Positions 10,801 to 22,100 of a stretch of DNA of 64,000 nt are shown here, piece after piece. Location of the stretch: the NCBI GenBank assembly GCA_949316495.1, contig OX439004.1, positions 1,325,001-1,389,000 on the forward strand, in the 5' to 3' direction. The DNA is from Amphiduros pacificus. Its lineage: Eukaryota; Annelida; Polychaeta; Phyllodocida; Hesionidae. The notes under the pieces are model-generated. The model searched no databases and was not told the origin of the DNA. It was given only the letters and a program-made list of their open reading frames with translations. The number at the start of each line of letters is the position of its first letter. The first letter of the stretch is position 1. A program made the translations under genes and the position numbers.

Positions 10801-11704
10801 GGAGGGAAGTGAGGTACTGGTCCTCAAGTCTGAGGGGGTACTATTCCAGAGCCTCGGGCCTATTGAAGAGAAGACTCTGTCACCTATAAAGGAGGGAAGT
10901 GAGGTACTGGTCCTCACGTCTGGGGGGGTACTATTCCAGAGCCTCGGGGCTATTGAAGAGAAGGCTCTGTCACCTATAAAGGAGGGAAGTGAGGTACTGG
11001 TCCTCACGTCTGGGGGGGGTACTATTCCAGAGCCTCGGGGCTATTGAAGAGAAGGCTCTGTCACCTATAAAGGAGGGAAGTGAGGTACTGGTCCTCACGT
11101 CTGGGGGGGTACTATTCCAGACCCTCGGGCCTATTGAAGAGAAGACTCTGTCACCTATAAAGGAGGGAAGTGAGGTACTGGTCCTCACGTCTGGGGGGGG
11201 GGTACTATTCCAGAGCCTCGGGCCTATTGAAGAGAAGACTCTGTCACCTATAAAGGAGGGAAGTGAGGTACTGGTCCTCACGTCTGAGGGGGTACTATTC
11301 CAGAGCCTCAGGGCTATTGAAGAGAAGACTCTGTCACCTATAAAGGAGGGAAGTGAGGTACTGGTCCTCACGTCTGACGGGGGTACTATTCCAGAGCCTC
11401 GGGGCTATTGAAGAGAAGACTCTGTCACCTATAAAGGAGGGAAGTGAGGTACTGGTCCTCACGTCTGAGGGGGTACTATTCCAGAGCCTCGGGCCTATTG
11501 AAGAGAAGACTCTGTCACCTATAAAGGAGGGAAGTGAGGTACTGGTCCTCACGTCTGGGGGGGTACTATTCCAGAGCCTCGGGCCTATTGAAGAGAAGGC
11601 TCTGTCACCTATAAAGGAGGGAAGTGAGGTACTGGTCCTCACGTCTGAGGGGGTACTATTCCAGAGCCTCGGGCCTATTGAAGAGAAGGCTCTGTCACCT
11701 ATAG
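7875..11704. repeat. 90-bp minisatellite made from the LINE RT C-terminal coding segment
   Basis: About 42 tandem copies of a 90-bp unit are present. On the minus strand each encodes the same 30 residues, a circular form of IGDRAFSSIGPRLWNSTP followed by SDVRTSTSLPSF. This is the conserved C-terminal 'GDRAFSS.APRLWNSLP' segment of CR1/L2-like LINE reverse-transcriptase ORFs, and the array joins the native LINE sequence at 11705 in frame. Because 90 is a multiple of three and the unit lacks stops, very long frames run through it on both strands. Frame changes occur where a G-run lengthens, for example near 10109, 10466 and 11193. Copy variants (A/V, P/S/T, GP/AP) are interspersed, indicating repeated unequal exchange. 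Confidence 0.95.
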
Positions 11705-13715
11705 TTCTAAGTCGTGTGTCCGGTATACATAGGTAAGTGCCATTATTTGACCGCAGATCTCTATCTCCCTTCTTTATCTCCAGGAGATCCCTAAGGTAAG
11801 GGGGAGCCTTACCATTTAATGTTTTCCATACAGTTAATATGATTTTAAATTCAATTCTAGCATGTACAGGCAGCCAGTGAAGTTCTTTGAGTTTCTCTGA
11901 GATGTGATCAAACTTCCTGATCCTGCCTACCACTCGTGCTGCAGCATTCTTTATGTATTGCAGCTTCTTGATTTCAGCTTGAGGAAGCCCAGCAAGAAGC
12001 CTGTTTCCATAATCCAGAGTGGATGTGGCAAAGGCATGTATTAAAGTTGTTGCAGTTTTTTCATCTAGACACTGTCTAATAGCCGCAATATTCCTAATGT
12101 GGTAATAGCCTTTTTTACAGAGTTTGTTTACTTGCTGTTTCATGTCCATCTTAGTGTCAAGTGTGACACCCAGGTCTACCACAGTGTCTGCGGGTGTAAT
12201 GTCTACATTACCGACCTTAATAGTATTTATGTCATATTTTTTATTGTTGTATCTATCTTTACAAATTAACATTTCAGTTTTGCCATCATTTATTTTCATT
12301 TTATTTGTTATTAAGAAAGACCTTACATCATTTATGCATTTCTCAAGTTTTCCCTTGCACAAGTCATTGTTTTGTTCAGTGGATCCATCTACTGTAATGT
12401 ATATTTGCGTGTCATCTGCATAGATATGGTAATCTAGTCCATATTTATTTAGGATGTCAGCTAATGGAGACATGTATATAGAGAAGAGTATATGTCCTAG
12501 GACAGATCCTTGTGGGACCCCATATTTTATATTTCTTGTTTCAGATCTATGATTGCCGACCTTAACACATTGATGTCTAGATTGCAGTTATGATCTAAAC
12601 CATGCAAGTGCGTTACCGCGAATGTTACATCGTGTGTCTAGTCTATTTATCAGTATATCATGATCAATGGTTTCAAAAGCTGCGGAGAGGTCAAGTAACA
12701 ATAATATGACAGACTTTTTGTTATCAAGATTTCTAAGGATATCATTATGTACCCTTAATAATGCGGTCTCAGTGCTGTGGTACTGTCTATATGCAGACTG
12801 AAATTTATCTGGGAGATTGTTATGTACCAGGAATGGTACCAGTTGATTTGCTACAGCTCTCTCTTTGTTAATTTAGAGATATATGTAAGATTTGATACCG
12901 GTCTATAGTTACTTTCAATTAGTTCAAGGCCCAATTTTTTGAGTAGTGGTGATATTTGCCATTTTCATGTTTTCTGATACTGATGAGTCCTTTAGAGATT
13001 TGTTAATTGTTAATGTGATTATTGGTAATATTTCATCAATAATTCAGTTAATAGCCATGTTGGTATAGGATCTAATTCACATGTTTTATTTGCCGCTTGC
13101 TTTACCAGTTTTTTTACATCTTCTATACTAAGATTTTTGAAATCACTTAGTATTGGATGGCTTTTCGAATCATAGGTGTCACCTATTGTTTTACCTTTAG
13201 CACCTGCTGGGTCATAGTCAACATTAGGCATTGTGGCATCTGCTGTCAACCTATCTGGCATCTGCTGACTTTTATTATCTCAGTGCCACCTGGTGTTGTG
13301 TATGTAGCCTGCGTAGTGGTGGGTAATTCGGTGTTAGTGGTGACATCTGGTGTTGTGTATGTAGCCTGCGTAGTGGTGGGTAATTCGGTGATAGTGGTGA
13401 CATCTGGTGTTGATGAGTGGTTAATATTAATATTGTCCATATCCTTGCAGATTTTTTCTATTTTTCCGATGAAAAAACCATTGAATTTATTTGCCTGGTC
13501 TGTTTCAGCCAATGTTTGTGGCATCGGTGTGTCCTCACTTTTGTGCATGACCTTATTCAATACTTCAATGAAGAGTTTCTTCGGGTCATGCTTGTTTTCA
13601 TTAATAAGTTTTGCGAAATATTTAGATTCTGAGGATTTTAGGAGGGTATTGTACTTATTTCTTTGTATATTATAATTTTCTTTGTCTTCTGGTAATGCCG
13701 ATTTATTCATTATGG
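11334..13715 (-). mobile_element. 5'-truncated CR1/L2-like LINE (reverse transcriptase ORF)
   Basis: Read on the minus strand from about 13715, it starts in the linker before the RT (SESKYFAKLINENKHDPKKL, then NKFNGFFIGKIEKI). It continues through DPIPTWLL, a DLSAAFETIDHD-type motif near 12670-12690, GVPQGSVLG near 12500, the catalytic YADDTQIYI near 12410, and the C-terminal HWLPVHARIEFKI and LRTIGDRAFSS. The endonuclease domain is missing, so the copy is 5'-truncated as is usual for LINEs. The frame is interrupted in the middle and is continuous again from 12473. The C-terminus runs into the 90-bp array rather than a normal 3' UTR. The clade is assigned from motif style only. Confidence 0.8.
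13280..13410 (-). repeat. 57-bp in-frame duplication within the LINE linker
   Basis: Two near-identical 57-bp units encode the 19-residue sequence TPDVTTNTELPTTTQATYT, a Thr-rich segment between the LINE linker and the RT. The copies differ by a few bases. Typical LINEs of this type lack this repeat, so it is a private expansion. Confidence 0.75.
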
Positions 13716-14716
13716 ATTAAAGAGACAAGAGAAAGATATAAAAACTATCACAAGGATAACACAAGGCTAACTGAACGCTGAAAGCTCCTGGTGACCTGTC
13801 ACACTCCTCACAGCCCTGGGTCAAATGTATCGTTGATGGTGAAGTCCTGGCTGTACTCTGGTGACCACCAGGTGGCCACATGTATACACGCATAGACACT
13901 AATAACATTTGGAATAGATTTGGACTAGCATAGTCTAATACTAGCATGTGACCTCCATTGTGGCCTGCAATGGTGTTGGGCCTGGACCAAAGGGCAAACA
14001 TCAATGTGCAATACAGAGCAAACCCTTGTTCATCTTGTCTTGACCAGCATAAACTTGTTTGTTCTGGATTTGTAATAATATTAAATAAAAATAATTCGGT
14101 TACAGGCAAGCCCCACTATCTAAAATATGCAATAACAAATCGAGCAAACATCAACCATTGATTTTATTTGATTGATCAGTTCACCATATTACTAAATGTA
14201 TCTTGTAATTGCATTGATTGTTACAGTATTAATTTGATTTGAAGCTGTCAAGTACAGAAGTAGGACTATTGATAAAAAGGTCAAATGTCAATATTAAAAA
14301 TAAACAATATGGAAAACCTTCATAATGTACAAGCATGTAATTATTATGTAATAAAGTGTATCTATAAAAACGTTTGTGTTTATCAATCACAAACATATAA
14401 AATTCACTACGTTTTGTAATGAGACATTTTATTGGAACTACTTCAACAATGATTTAGACCAGTGTCATATATTCTTCTGTCAATACTATGTTTCATTTAT
14501 ACATGTGGAGACGAGCGTGAAGTTCATTTGCTATTTGATATTTGACGTTTTTTTCAAAGTATGCCTCCAAGTATATATCCATACACACTGATAGGATATG
14601 GGTCAAAACAGAATATAAAAGGATATATACCCTGTCAAAAGCGGATATATCCTTTTTATTCGTAATAAATCCATTTTTTATAACTTAGAAATGCTTTTTA
14701 AATGATCTCAAATACT
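13716..14716. other. AT-rich region without a recognised gene
   Basis: Short frames on both strands lack domains or coding character. I see no splice-flanked exon here. Confidence 0.4.
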
Positions 14717-15150
14717 TTTGTTTGACTAATGGGGCCTTAGAAATACTTGGTAGACATGTCTAGATTATGTCATACGGTGATAGGGCTTTCATGGTATATG
14801 CGCCAAAAAATTGGAATGCCCTGCCCCTGAAGTGAAAGACTGCAAAACAGTGGACACTTTCAAGAAGAAACTTAAGACGCATCTATATAGAAAGCATTAT
14901 CTCGAAAAAGCGCTATGAGCAGACGTGGTCTGGTAAATCATTTATTATTATTTATTATTATGTCTAGCCCCCTCAATATGAGAGCATAAATCTGAGTTCA
15001 ATGGAGTAGCCCTTTTCCCACGACAAAGTCAGTATATTCGACCTACTGACTAATATGAGGTGGGGGGGGGGGATAGTACTAAAAATACTTTTGATTGACT
15101 AATGGAGCCTAAGACATACTTGGTGGACATGTCTAGATTATGTCTAGCCC
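14717..15150. repeat. Diverged direct duplication flanking the small LINE insertion
   Basis: A segment of about 55 bases (GACTAATGGGGCC, then ATACTTGGTAGACATGTC) at 14717-14771 recurs at 15088-15144 with a few changes. The second copy continues directly from ATTATGTC into TAGCCCCCT, whereas in the first the two parts are separated by a LINE fragment. A G-run lies at about 15062-15072. Confidence 0.8.
14772..14956 (+). mobile_element. Severely truncated LINE 3' end with TTATTA tail and 8-bp target-site duplication
   Basis: The plus strand encodes the LINE C-terminal signature YGDRAFMVYAPKNWNALP and then, in another frame, TFKKKLKTHLYRKHY, ending in a (TTA)n-type tail. ATTATGTC stands at both edges (14764-14771 and 14957-14964). 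The paralogous flank at 15137-15144 has one ATTATGTC and no insertion, that is, an empty site. This is the same protein region that was amplified in the 90-bp array, but from a different LINE lineage. Confidence 0.85.
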
Positions 15151-15921
15151 CCTAATATATATATGTGTATATATATATATTCTGTGTGCTGCTAGCCTGA
15201 TTGTGGCTAAGAGTATAAGTATGTACTGTGCGCAAGTGCGTGTATATTTTGTTTCACTCTGAAGCCTGACGATCTAAGGTTTATTCAACTTTGAAAATAC
15301 TCTTACTGTGGAAAAATGATATGAATATTTAAATATCGAATATCACTCAAAAAGGTCTGTATACTTTCATTATGATTGATCAAACACCACTGAGTTTCCA
15401 ATAGATTAAGTGTACTCACTCACCCATCGACCCACTTATTATTATTATTTATAACACATGTCCAGTGATAAAGGAAGGAAAAACAGGTTCCATCAAAACA
15501 TCTCAAAAGCAAACCTCCATTAGCATTTATCTTAGTAACTGTTTGTGAAAAATGAAAAACATGATCAATTTCTTTCTTGACCAGTCTGTGAAGCATTTGA
15601 GATTAAACCATAGAAAACAATATTGACACATCTAACATGCATCAGTATTAAAATGACTGGTACATATGATACACATGATATAACAAGATTTATGATATGC
15701 CAGAGTTTGACCGCCATGTTTTATCTCCAAATATACATAATGGATATCTGATTTTGACAGATATCTGTACGTATAATGTATATGACATCTGCTGTTCAGA
15801 TTTTTATCACACAAATAGAATTGCAGCACTCATGTCATTTTTCTATTTGAGTATGTCCCAGATTAGTCCTGACTTTGCAGAGAGAAAGGGGTCGTAATTG
15901 TGACGGAGAGGAGAAGAAAAG
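15151..15921. other. Region upstream of the HD-domain gene
   Basis: It begins with a TA/TG microsatellite at about 15155-15182. No TATA box at a convincing distance is seen. TTTGCAG at about 15874-15880 could be an acceptor for a 5'-UTR exon. An in-frame TGA at 15901-15903 precedes the chosen ATG by six codons. Confidence 0.4.
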
Positions 15922-16118
15922 ATGTCTGAATCTGTGGAGTTCACGTCCTTAGCGGGTTGCAGCAAGGCCGATATAGAGTTAATGACGGAGAGTTACAAAG
16001 AGTTATGTTCTGCTGATCTCCTGGCTGACAGAGCCATCAACATGCTCCTACAACAGAAAGGAATGTTTGGGGGAGCCCAGGTTGACCTCCTGGAACACGG
16101 TCTTCAAACTGCAACAAG
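15922..16118 (+). CDS. HD-domain gene exon 1
   Basis: Encodes residues 1-66, ending within an Arg codon (AG/A). The donor is AAG|GTGGGT. It contains the first metal-ligand His in LLEHGLQTA. The ATG at 15922 is preceded by an in-frame TGA. Confidence 0.85.
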
Positions 16119-19100
16119 GTGGGTTCAAATCACTGTACCACACACAGGTAGTAGTACAGGAGCCATATCCCGGGCCAGGGGCTCAGGTGCGGCACATACT
16201 GCCCACACTCACTGTAGTTATTGGAGATCTCAAAGTTAAAACTGGAATTAGCTTTGACATATGCTCAGTGCCATTCGTTCTTGCAGGTTCCTGTGAGCAG
16301 AGAACTGCGAGCTTGCATTCTAATCTCATGGGGTGTGTCTCAAGAGATGAGCAAAATATTCACATGCTCATTCTTTGACTCAATCACAAGCTTGAGTATT
16401 ACGGAATCTCAGGGCAGGTCGGTTCATAGATCAGATCCTATGATCTAAGCACAACCCCATGAGTTGATAGCTCTGCTGACTTGAAGGAAAGAAAACACAT
16501 GAACTGAGATAAAATGAGATATTCATTCAGAGGGCGATGTGGTGAACCTATCCCCTCTGTACATTATGATATATTTCACCCATGATACAAAAGTTTGTGC
16601 ATATAGAAACAAATATTAAGAGCAATAAAACTTGGAACTACTTTCTCAACCGGAGGAGCCATTTCCTGTGGTAATGATAAGGCAGAACCACAACAAAGTT
16701 GGCCGCTTTGTTTATAATTTGAATTCTTTTAATCTTTAATAATTCTTTTATAATTCTAAATAATCTAACAAAAAATGTTCAAAGGTCAACAAATGAACTC
16801 AAATACATCTCAAGCCAACTTCATGTTCGATATTAAGAGATGTTAATACGTCAATAACATTTACAACACACTGACAGTTCTTGAGCACATGGCCAGTAAA
16901 AGTAGGACCAGATGAATACTAATCTGGGTTGGCGAGAGGTAATAGTTTGTAAGCAAGATGTTGTATTTTCAGAGGTCTAACTCTATCTCTTTTCCATTAG
17001 GCTCAGTTCTTTTTCCATTTTGTCATGATTTTTTTTTCTCAAAAATCTAATAGCTATCATAAGATTGTCAAGGAGGCTGCCATTTTGAATAACATGGCCA
17101 ATGAGAATCAAGATAACGAGTTAGGGTCAAATTTGATATGTAACATGCATTTTGATTGGTCAAAATCATCATCTCTTGAAAAGGATATGAATGATCATTT
17201 AGGAAGAAATGTTCAAAAACATTACAAAAAAGCAATGATAAGCATAGCTCAAAGGCCATTGATATATGATTATTCACTTTTAATGGTTGTGAGATTTTGC
17301 ATGCACACAAGTGTTGAATTCAAGGTCAATGTGTCAAGGTCAAAGGTCACATGACTAAGAAAGTATGACGAGGCACAGCTATGACCTAAGACATTTCTGT
17401 ATACCAAGTTTTAATTTCCTCTAACAAGTGATTGCTGAGATATGCTCCGTACAATAATTGTGACCTCGGTCACTGCACCAAGGTCAATGGTGACATCACG
17501 AAGATTTGAAGGAATCTGAATCTTCAACTCTATCTCTATATAAAATCTGTAACAAATATTACTGGTAGTTTTGTAGAAGAGTTTTAAACATAGTGTTAGT
17601 ATATAACAGATATGAAGTGCTTTTTATTCACTTCTAATGGTTGTGATGTGGCATGTTGACAAATTTTGAATTCAAGGTCAATGTGTCAAGGTCAGTGTAA
17701 AATCCCTGATTCTATATTGATTATATATGCAAGATATATTTTACATTTTTATAATATCTATTAACTATATATTCGATGGCATTATGTTCATTATTTACTG
17801 AATATAACTTATAACAAATATTGTATTACTAAAATCACTCTGAAATCTCTGGATATTTCCCTTTTAAAACACATCTTATATCTGAACTTAACCCGTCCTA
17901 TATTTCAAGATTCTCTCTGTTTTAAAAGTTAAACTACTTTTATGATACCTTTTATTGCCCTGCCATTGTCTGTGCCTCGGCAGAGCAACCACTTTGATTG
18001 CTTTGTTTCTTTGATATTCTGCATCAAGTCAATTACTGTGATAGGACTAATTCCCACACAGCCAGGCTTGACTGCATTCTTTGCTATCTGACTCACACTA
18101 ACAAACAATTACTTTTGGTAAAACAAATCAGTTTAGTTCTAGCTTTCAATGCATGAAGACGTGTTGAGTTTGTCATTTTGGAAATAATTATCAGAACTCC
18201 TGTATGGGAGGTTGTGTATACCTGAGCCCAAGATAGACTAAAATTGGGGACTTTACAAAGGGTCACATGACAAAGAAAGTATGACGAGGCATGGCTATGA
18301 CCTAAGACATTTCTGTATACCAAGTTTTAATTTTTCTTATAAGTTCTTGCTGAGATATGCTCCTTACAAAATTGGTGACATCAAGGTCACTGCACTAAGA
18401 TTAATGGTGACATCACTAAGATTTGAAGGAATCTGAATCTTCACCTCTATATCTACCTCTATATAAAATATGAAAGATATAGTACTGGTAGTTTTGGAGA
18501 TTTTTCCAAGAAATGTTGACAGACGGATGGACAGACAGACAAACATTTTCCCCCCTCCTAAAGCTCTGCAAGCTAAAGTCTCAGCAGAGCTAAAAACTGG
18601 CTTACAGACCATGAACAGAGGGTAGTTATTGACTGTGATGAATCTGACCCTGCTCATGTTAAATCTGGAGTGCCACAGGGTACAGTATTTGTATTAACGG
18701 CATTGGAGAGAAATTAAAATATTGAAACACAAGGCTATTTGCAGATGACAGCCTACTATATAGAATAGTTGAAAGCGATGATGATGCAGTAACACTGCAA
18801 GAGGACCTAACTGCACTGGAGGAATGGTCAAATGTGTGGCAAGTGGACCTCCATCCTCAGAAATGCTACATCCTGAGCAGCAAGAAAAAAAGCCATGCTC
18901 TTGGGAGACCTCTGCTTGTGCAATCCACTGGCCAACTGTGTGTCAACAGCATATTGGAAGGTAGCACAGCAGATTTTGGTGGAATGTGCCGGCTTGAATT
19001 GTATGCACCCACTGTAATGATATTGTGTCAACAATATCTGTATCTCCTCAATGTTTTGTTGAAAAAGTAAGTTGAAATGTAGTTGAAGTAAGTGAAGATT

Positions 19101-22100
19101 TAGTTGAAATGATTGTGATAAACTCCTGTCTCACTCTTGTATATTTATTGTATATTTTTACACTGGCATATCTTGGAATTTTGCAGAAAATAAAGTTTTT
19201 GACTTCATGCAGCTATTAGCAGATCCTTTGATCTATTGTTTGCAAGTTATGCCAGGTTACATGATATTAGGGACATTAAAGGATTGATCTCATGATACTT
19301 GTTATTGGTTCCATAAGTTTATGCAACACCATGTTACACATGGGAATGATCCTTTGATCTTGGGTTGCTAGGCTTTTGTAACTTATTAAGACAATGATCA
19401 GACCCCAACCTTATTACCTTTGCAGTCCTTCCTCTATAGTCTATCTATTATTGCTATCTTAACTCAGAATAGCTGATTGCACGCAAATATACTGTAAGCT
19501 ATCATAATCTAACCGGATGACATTGAAAGGTGTGTTGCATTCTCTATAAAGTCATTATTTAAGCAGCTGTTTACACAGTGCGTCCCCCTCCATGGAAACT
19601 TAATATACAATGAAGCAACTAAAATACAGGAAGATATGTGTGGTGTTATTATGCAAGGCACAAAGTAATCTATGTTTGTTGGTATCTGTATGGGACAGGG
19701 GCCTTGCTATTTAAGATATGATATGCAGTTTTACTATGATTACAGAGCACTACGTGACGGGGCAGACGAGGAGATGATAGTGGTGTGTCTGCTTCATGAT
19801 ATAGGTGAACTCCTCTCCCCTAACAACCATGGCGAGATACCAGCATCCGTCCTCAAACCCTTCATCTCTCCTCAGAACTGGTGGGTGCTGGCTCACCATG
19901 ACGTCTTCCAGGTAAATACTCTCACTGGTGGGTGCTGGCTCACCATGAAGTCTTCCAGGTAATTACTCTCACTGCTGGGTGCTGGCTCACCATGAAGTCT
20001 TCCAGGTAATTACTCTTACTGGTGGGTGCTGACTCACCATGAAGTCTTCCAGGTAAATACTCTCACTGGTGGGTGCTGGCTCACCATGAAGTCTTCCAGG
20101 TAATTACACTCACTGGTGGGTGCTGACTCACCATGAAGTCTTCCAGGTAATTACTCTCACTGGTGGGTGCTGGCTGACCATGAAGTCTTCCAGGTAATTA
20201 CTCTCACTGGTGGGTGCTGGCTGACCATGAAGTCTTCCAGGTAATTACTCTCACTGGTGGGTGCTGGCTCACCATGAAGTCTTCCAGGTAATAGCTCTCA
20301 CTGGCTCACCATGAAGTCTTCCAGGTAATTACTCTCACTGCTGGGTGCTGGCTGACCATGAAGTCTTCCAAGTAATTACTCTTACTGCTGGGTGCTGGCT
20401 CACCATGAAGTCTTCCAGGTAATTACTCTCACTGGTGGGTGCTGGCTGACCATGAAGTCTTCCAGGTAATTACTCTCACTGGCTCACCATGAAGTCTTCC
20501 AGGTAATTACTCTCACTGGTGGGTGCTGGCTCACCATGAAGTCTTCCAGGTAAATACTAACACTGGTGGGTGCTGGCTCACCATGAAGTCTTCCAGGTAA
20601 TTACTCTCACTGCTGGGTGCTGGCTCACCATGAAGTCTTCCAGGTAAATACTCTTACTGCTGGGTGCTGGCTGACCATGAAGTCTTCCAGGTTATTACTC
20701 TCACTGCTGGGTGCTGGCTCACCATGAAGTCTTCCAGGTAATTACTCTCACTGGTCGGTGCTGGCTCACCATGAAGTCTTCCAGGTAATTACTCTCACTG
20801 GTCGGTGCTGGCTCACCATGAAGTCTTCCAGGTAATTACTCTCACTGGTGGATGCTGGCTCACCATGACGTCTTCCAGGTAATTACTCTCACTGCTGGGT
20901 GCTGGCTCACCATGAAGTCTTCCAGGTAATTACTCTCACTGGTCGGTGCTGGCTCACCATGAAGTCTTCCAGGTAATTACTCTCACTGGTGGGTGCTGGC
21001 TCACCATGACGTCTTCCAGGTAATTACTCTCACTGGCGGGTGCTGGCTCACCATGAAGTCTTCCAGGTAATTACTCTCACTGGTGGGTGCTGACTCACCA
21101 TGAAGTCTTCCCGGTAATTACTCTCACTGGTGGGTGCTGGCTCATCATGAAGTCTTCCAAGTAATTACTCTCACTGGTGGGTGCTGGCTCACCATGAAGT
21201 CTTCCAAGTAATTACTCTTACTGCTGGAAGCTGGCTCACCATGAAGTCTTCCAGGTAATTACTCTTACTGGTGGGTGCTGGCTCACCATGACGTCTTCCA
21301 GGTAAATACTCTCACTGGTGGGTGCTGGCTCACCATGAAGTCTTCCAGGTAATTACTCTCACTGGTGGGTGCTGGCTCACCATGAAGTCTTCCAGGTAAT
21401 TACTCTCACTGGTTGGTGCTGGCTCACCATGAAGTCTTCCAGGTAATTACTCTCACTGGCTCACCATGAAGTCTTCCAGGTAATTACTCTCACTGGCTCA
21501 CCATGAAGTCTTCCAGGTAATTACTCTCACTGGCTCACCATGAGGTCTTCCAGGTAACTACTCTCACTGGCTCACCATGAAGTCTTCCAGGTAATTACTC
21601 TCACTGGTGGGTGCTGGCTCACCATGAAGTCTTCCAGGTAATTACTCTCACTGGTGGGTGCTGGCTCACCATGAAGTCTTCCAGGTAATTACTCTTACTG
21701 CTGGGTGCTGGCTGACCATGAAGTCTTCCAGGTAATTACTCTCACTGCTGGGTGCTGGCTCACCATGAAGTCTTCCAGGTAATTACTCTCACTGCTGGGT
21801 GCTGGCTCACCATGAAGTCTTCCAGGTAATTACTCTCACTGCTGGGTGCTGGCTCACCATGAAGTCTTCCAGGTAATTACTCTCACTGGCTCACCATGAA
21901 GTCTTCCAGGTAATTACTCTCACTGCTGGGTGCTGGCTCACCATGAAGTCTTCCAGGTAATTACTCTCACTGGCTCACCATGAAGTCTTCAAGGTAATTA
22001 CTCTCACTGGCTCACCATGAGGTCTTCCAGGTAATTACTCTCACTGGCTCACCATTAAGTCTTCCAGGTAATTACTCTCACTGCTGGGTGCTGGCTCACC

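Larger units (their letters stand above)
16119..19745 (+). other. Intron 1 of the HD-domain gene, filled with transposon relics
   Basis: It holds two partial copies of an interspersed repeat (17.06-17.72 and 18.24-18.60 kb), a small inverted fragment of the same family near 16466-16490 (TAGCTCTGCTGACTTGAAG), and a LINE RT fragment at 18.6-18.9 kb. An AATAAA-containing tail lies near 19188-19194. The acceptor is GATTACAG at 19738-19745. No additional exon is needed, because exons 1 and 2 join directly with conserved sequence across the junction. Confidence 0.7.

Noticed and set aside
16110-16140. tRNA B-box-like GGTTCAAATC
   Set aside because: No A box at the right distance and no cloverleaf; it lies at the start of intron 1.
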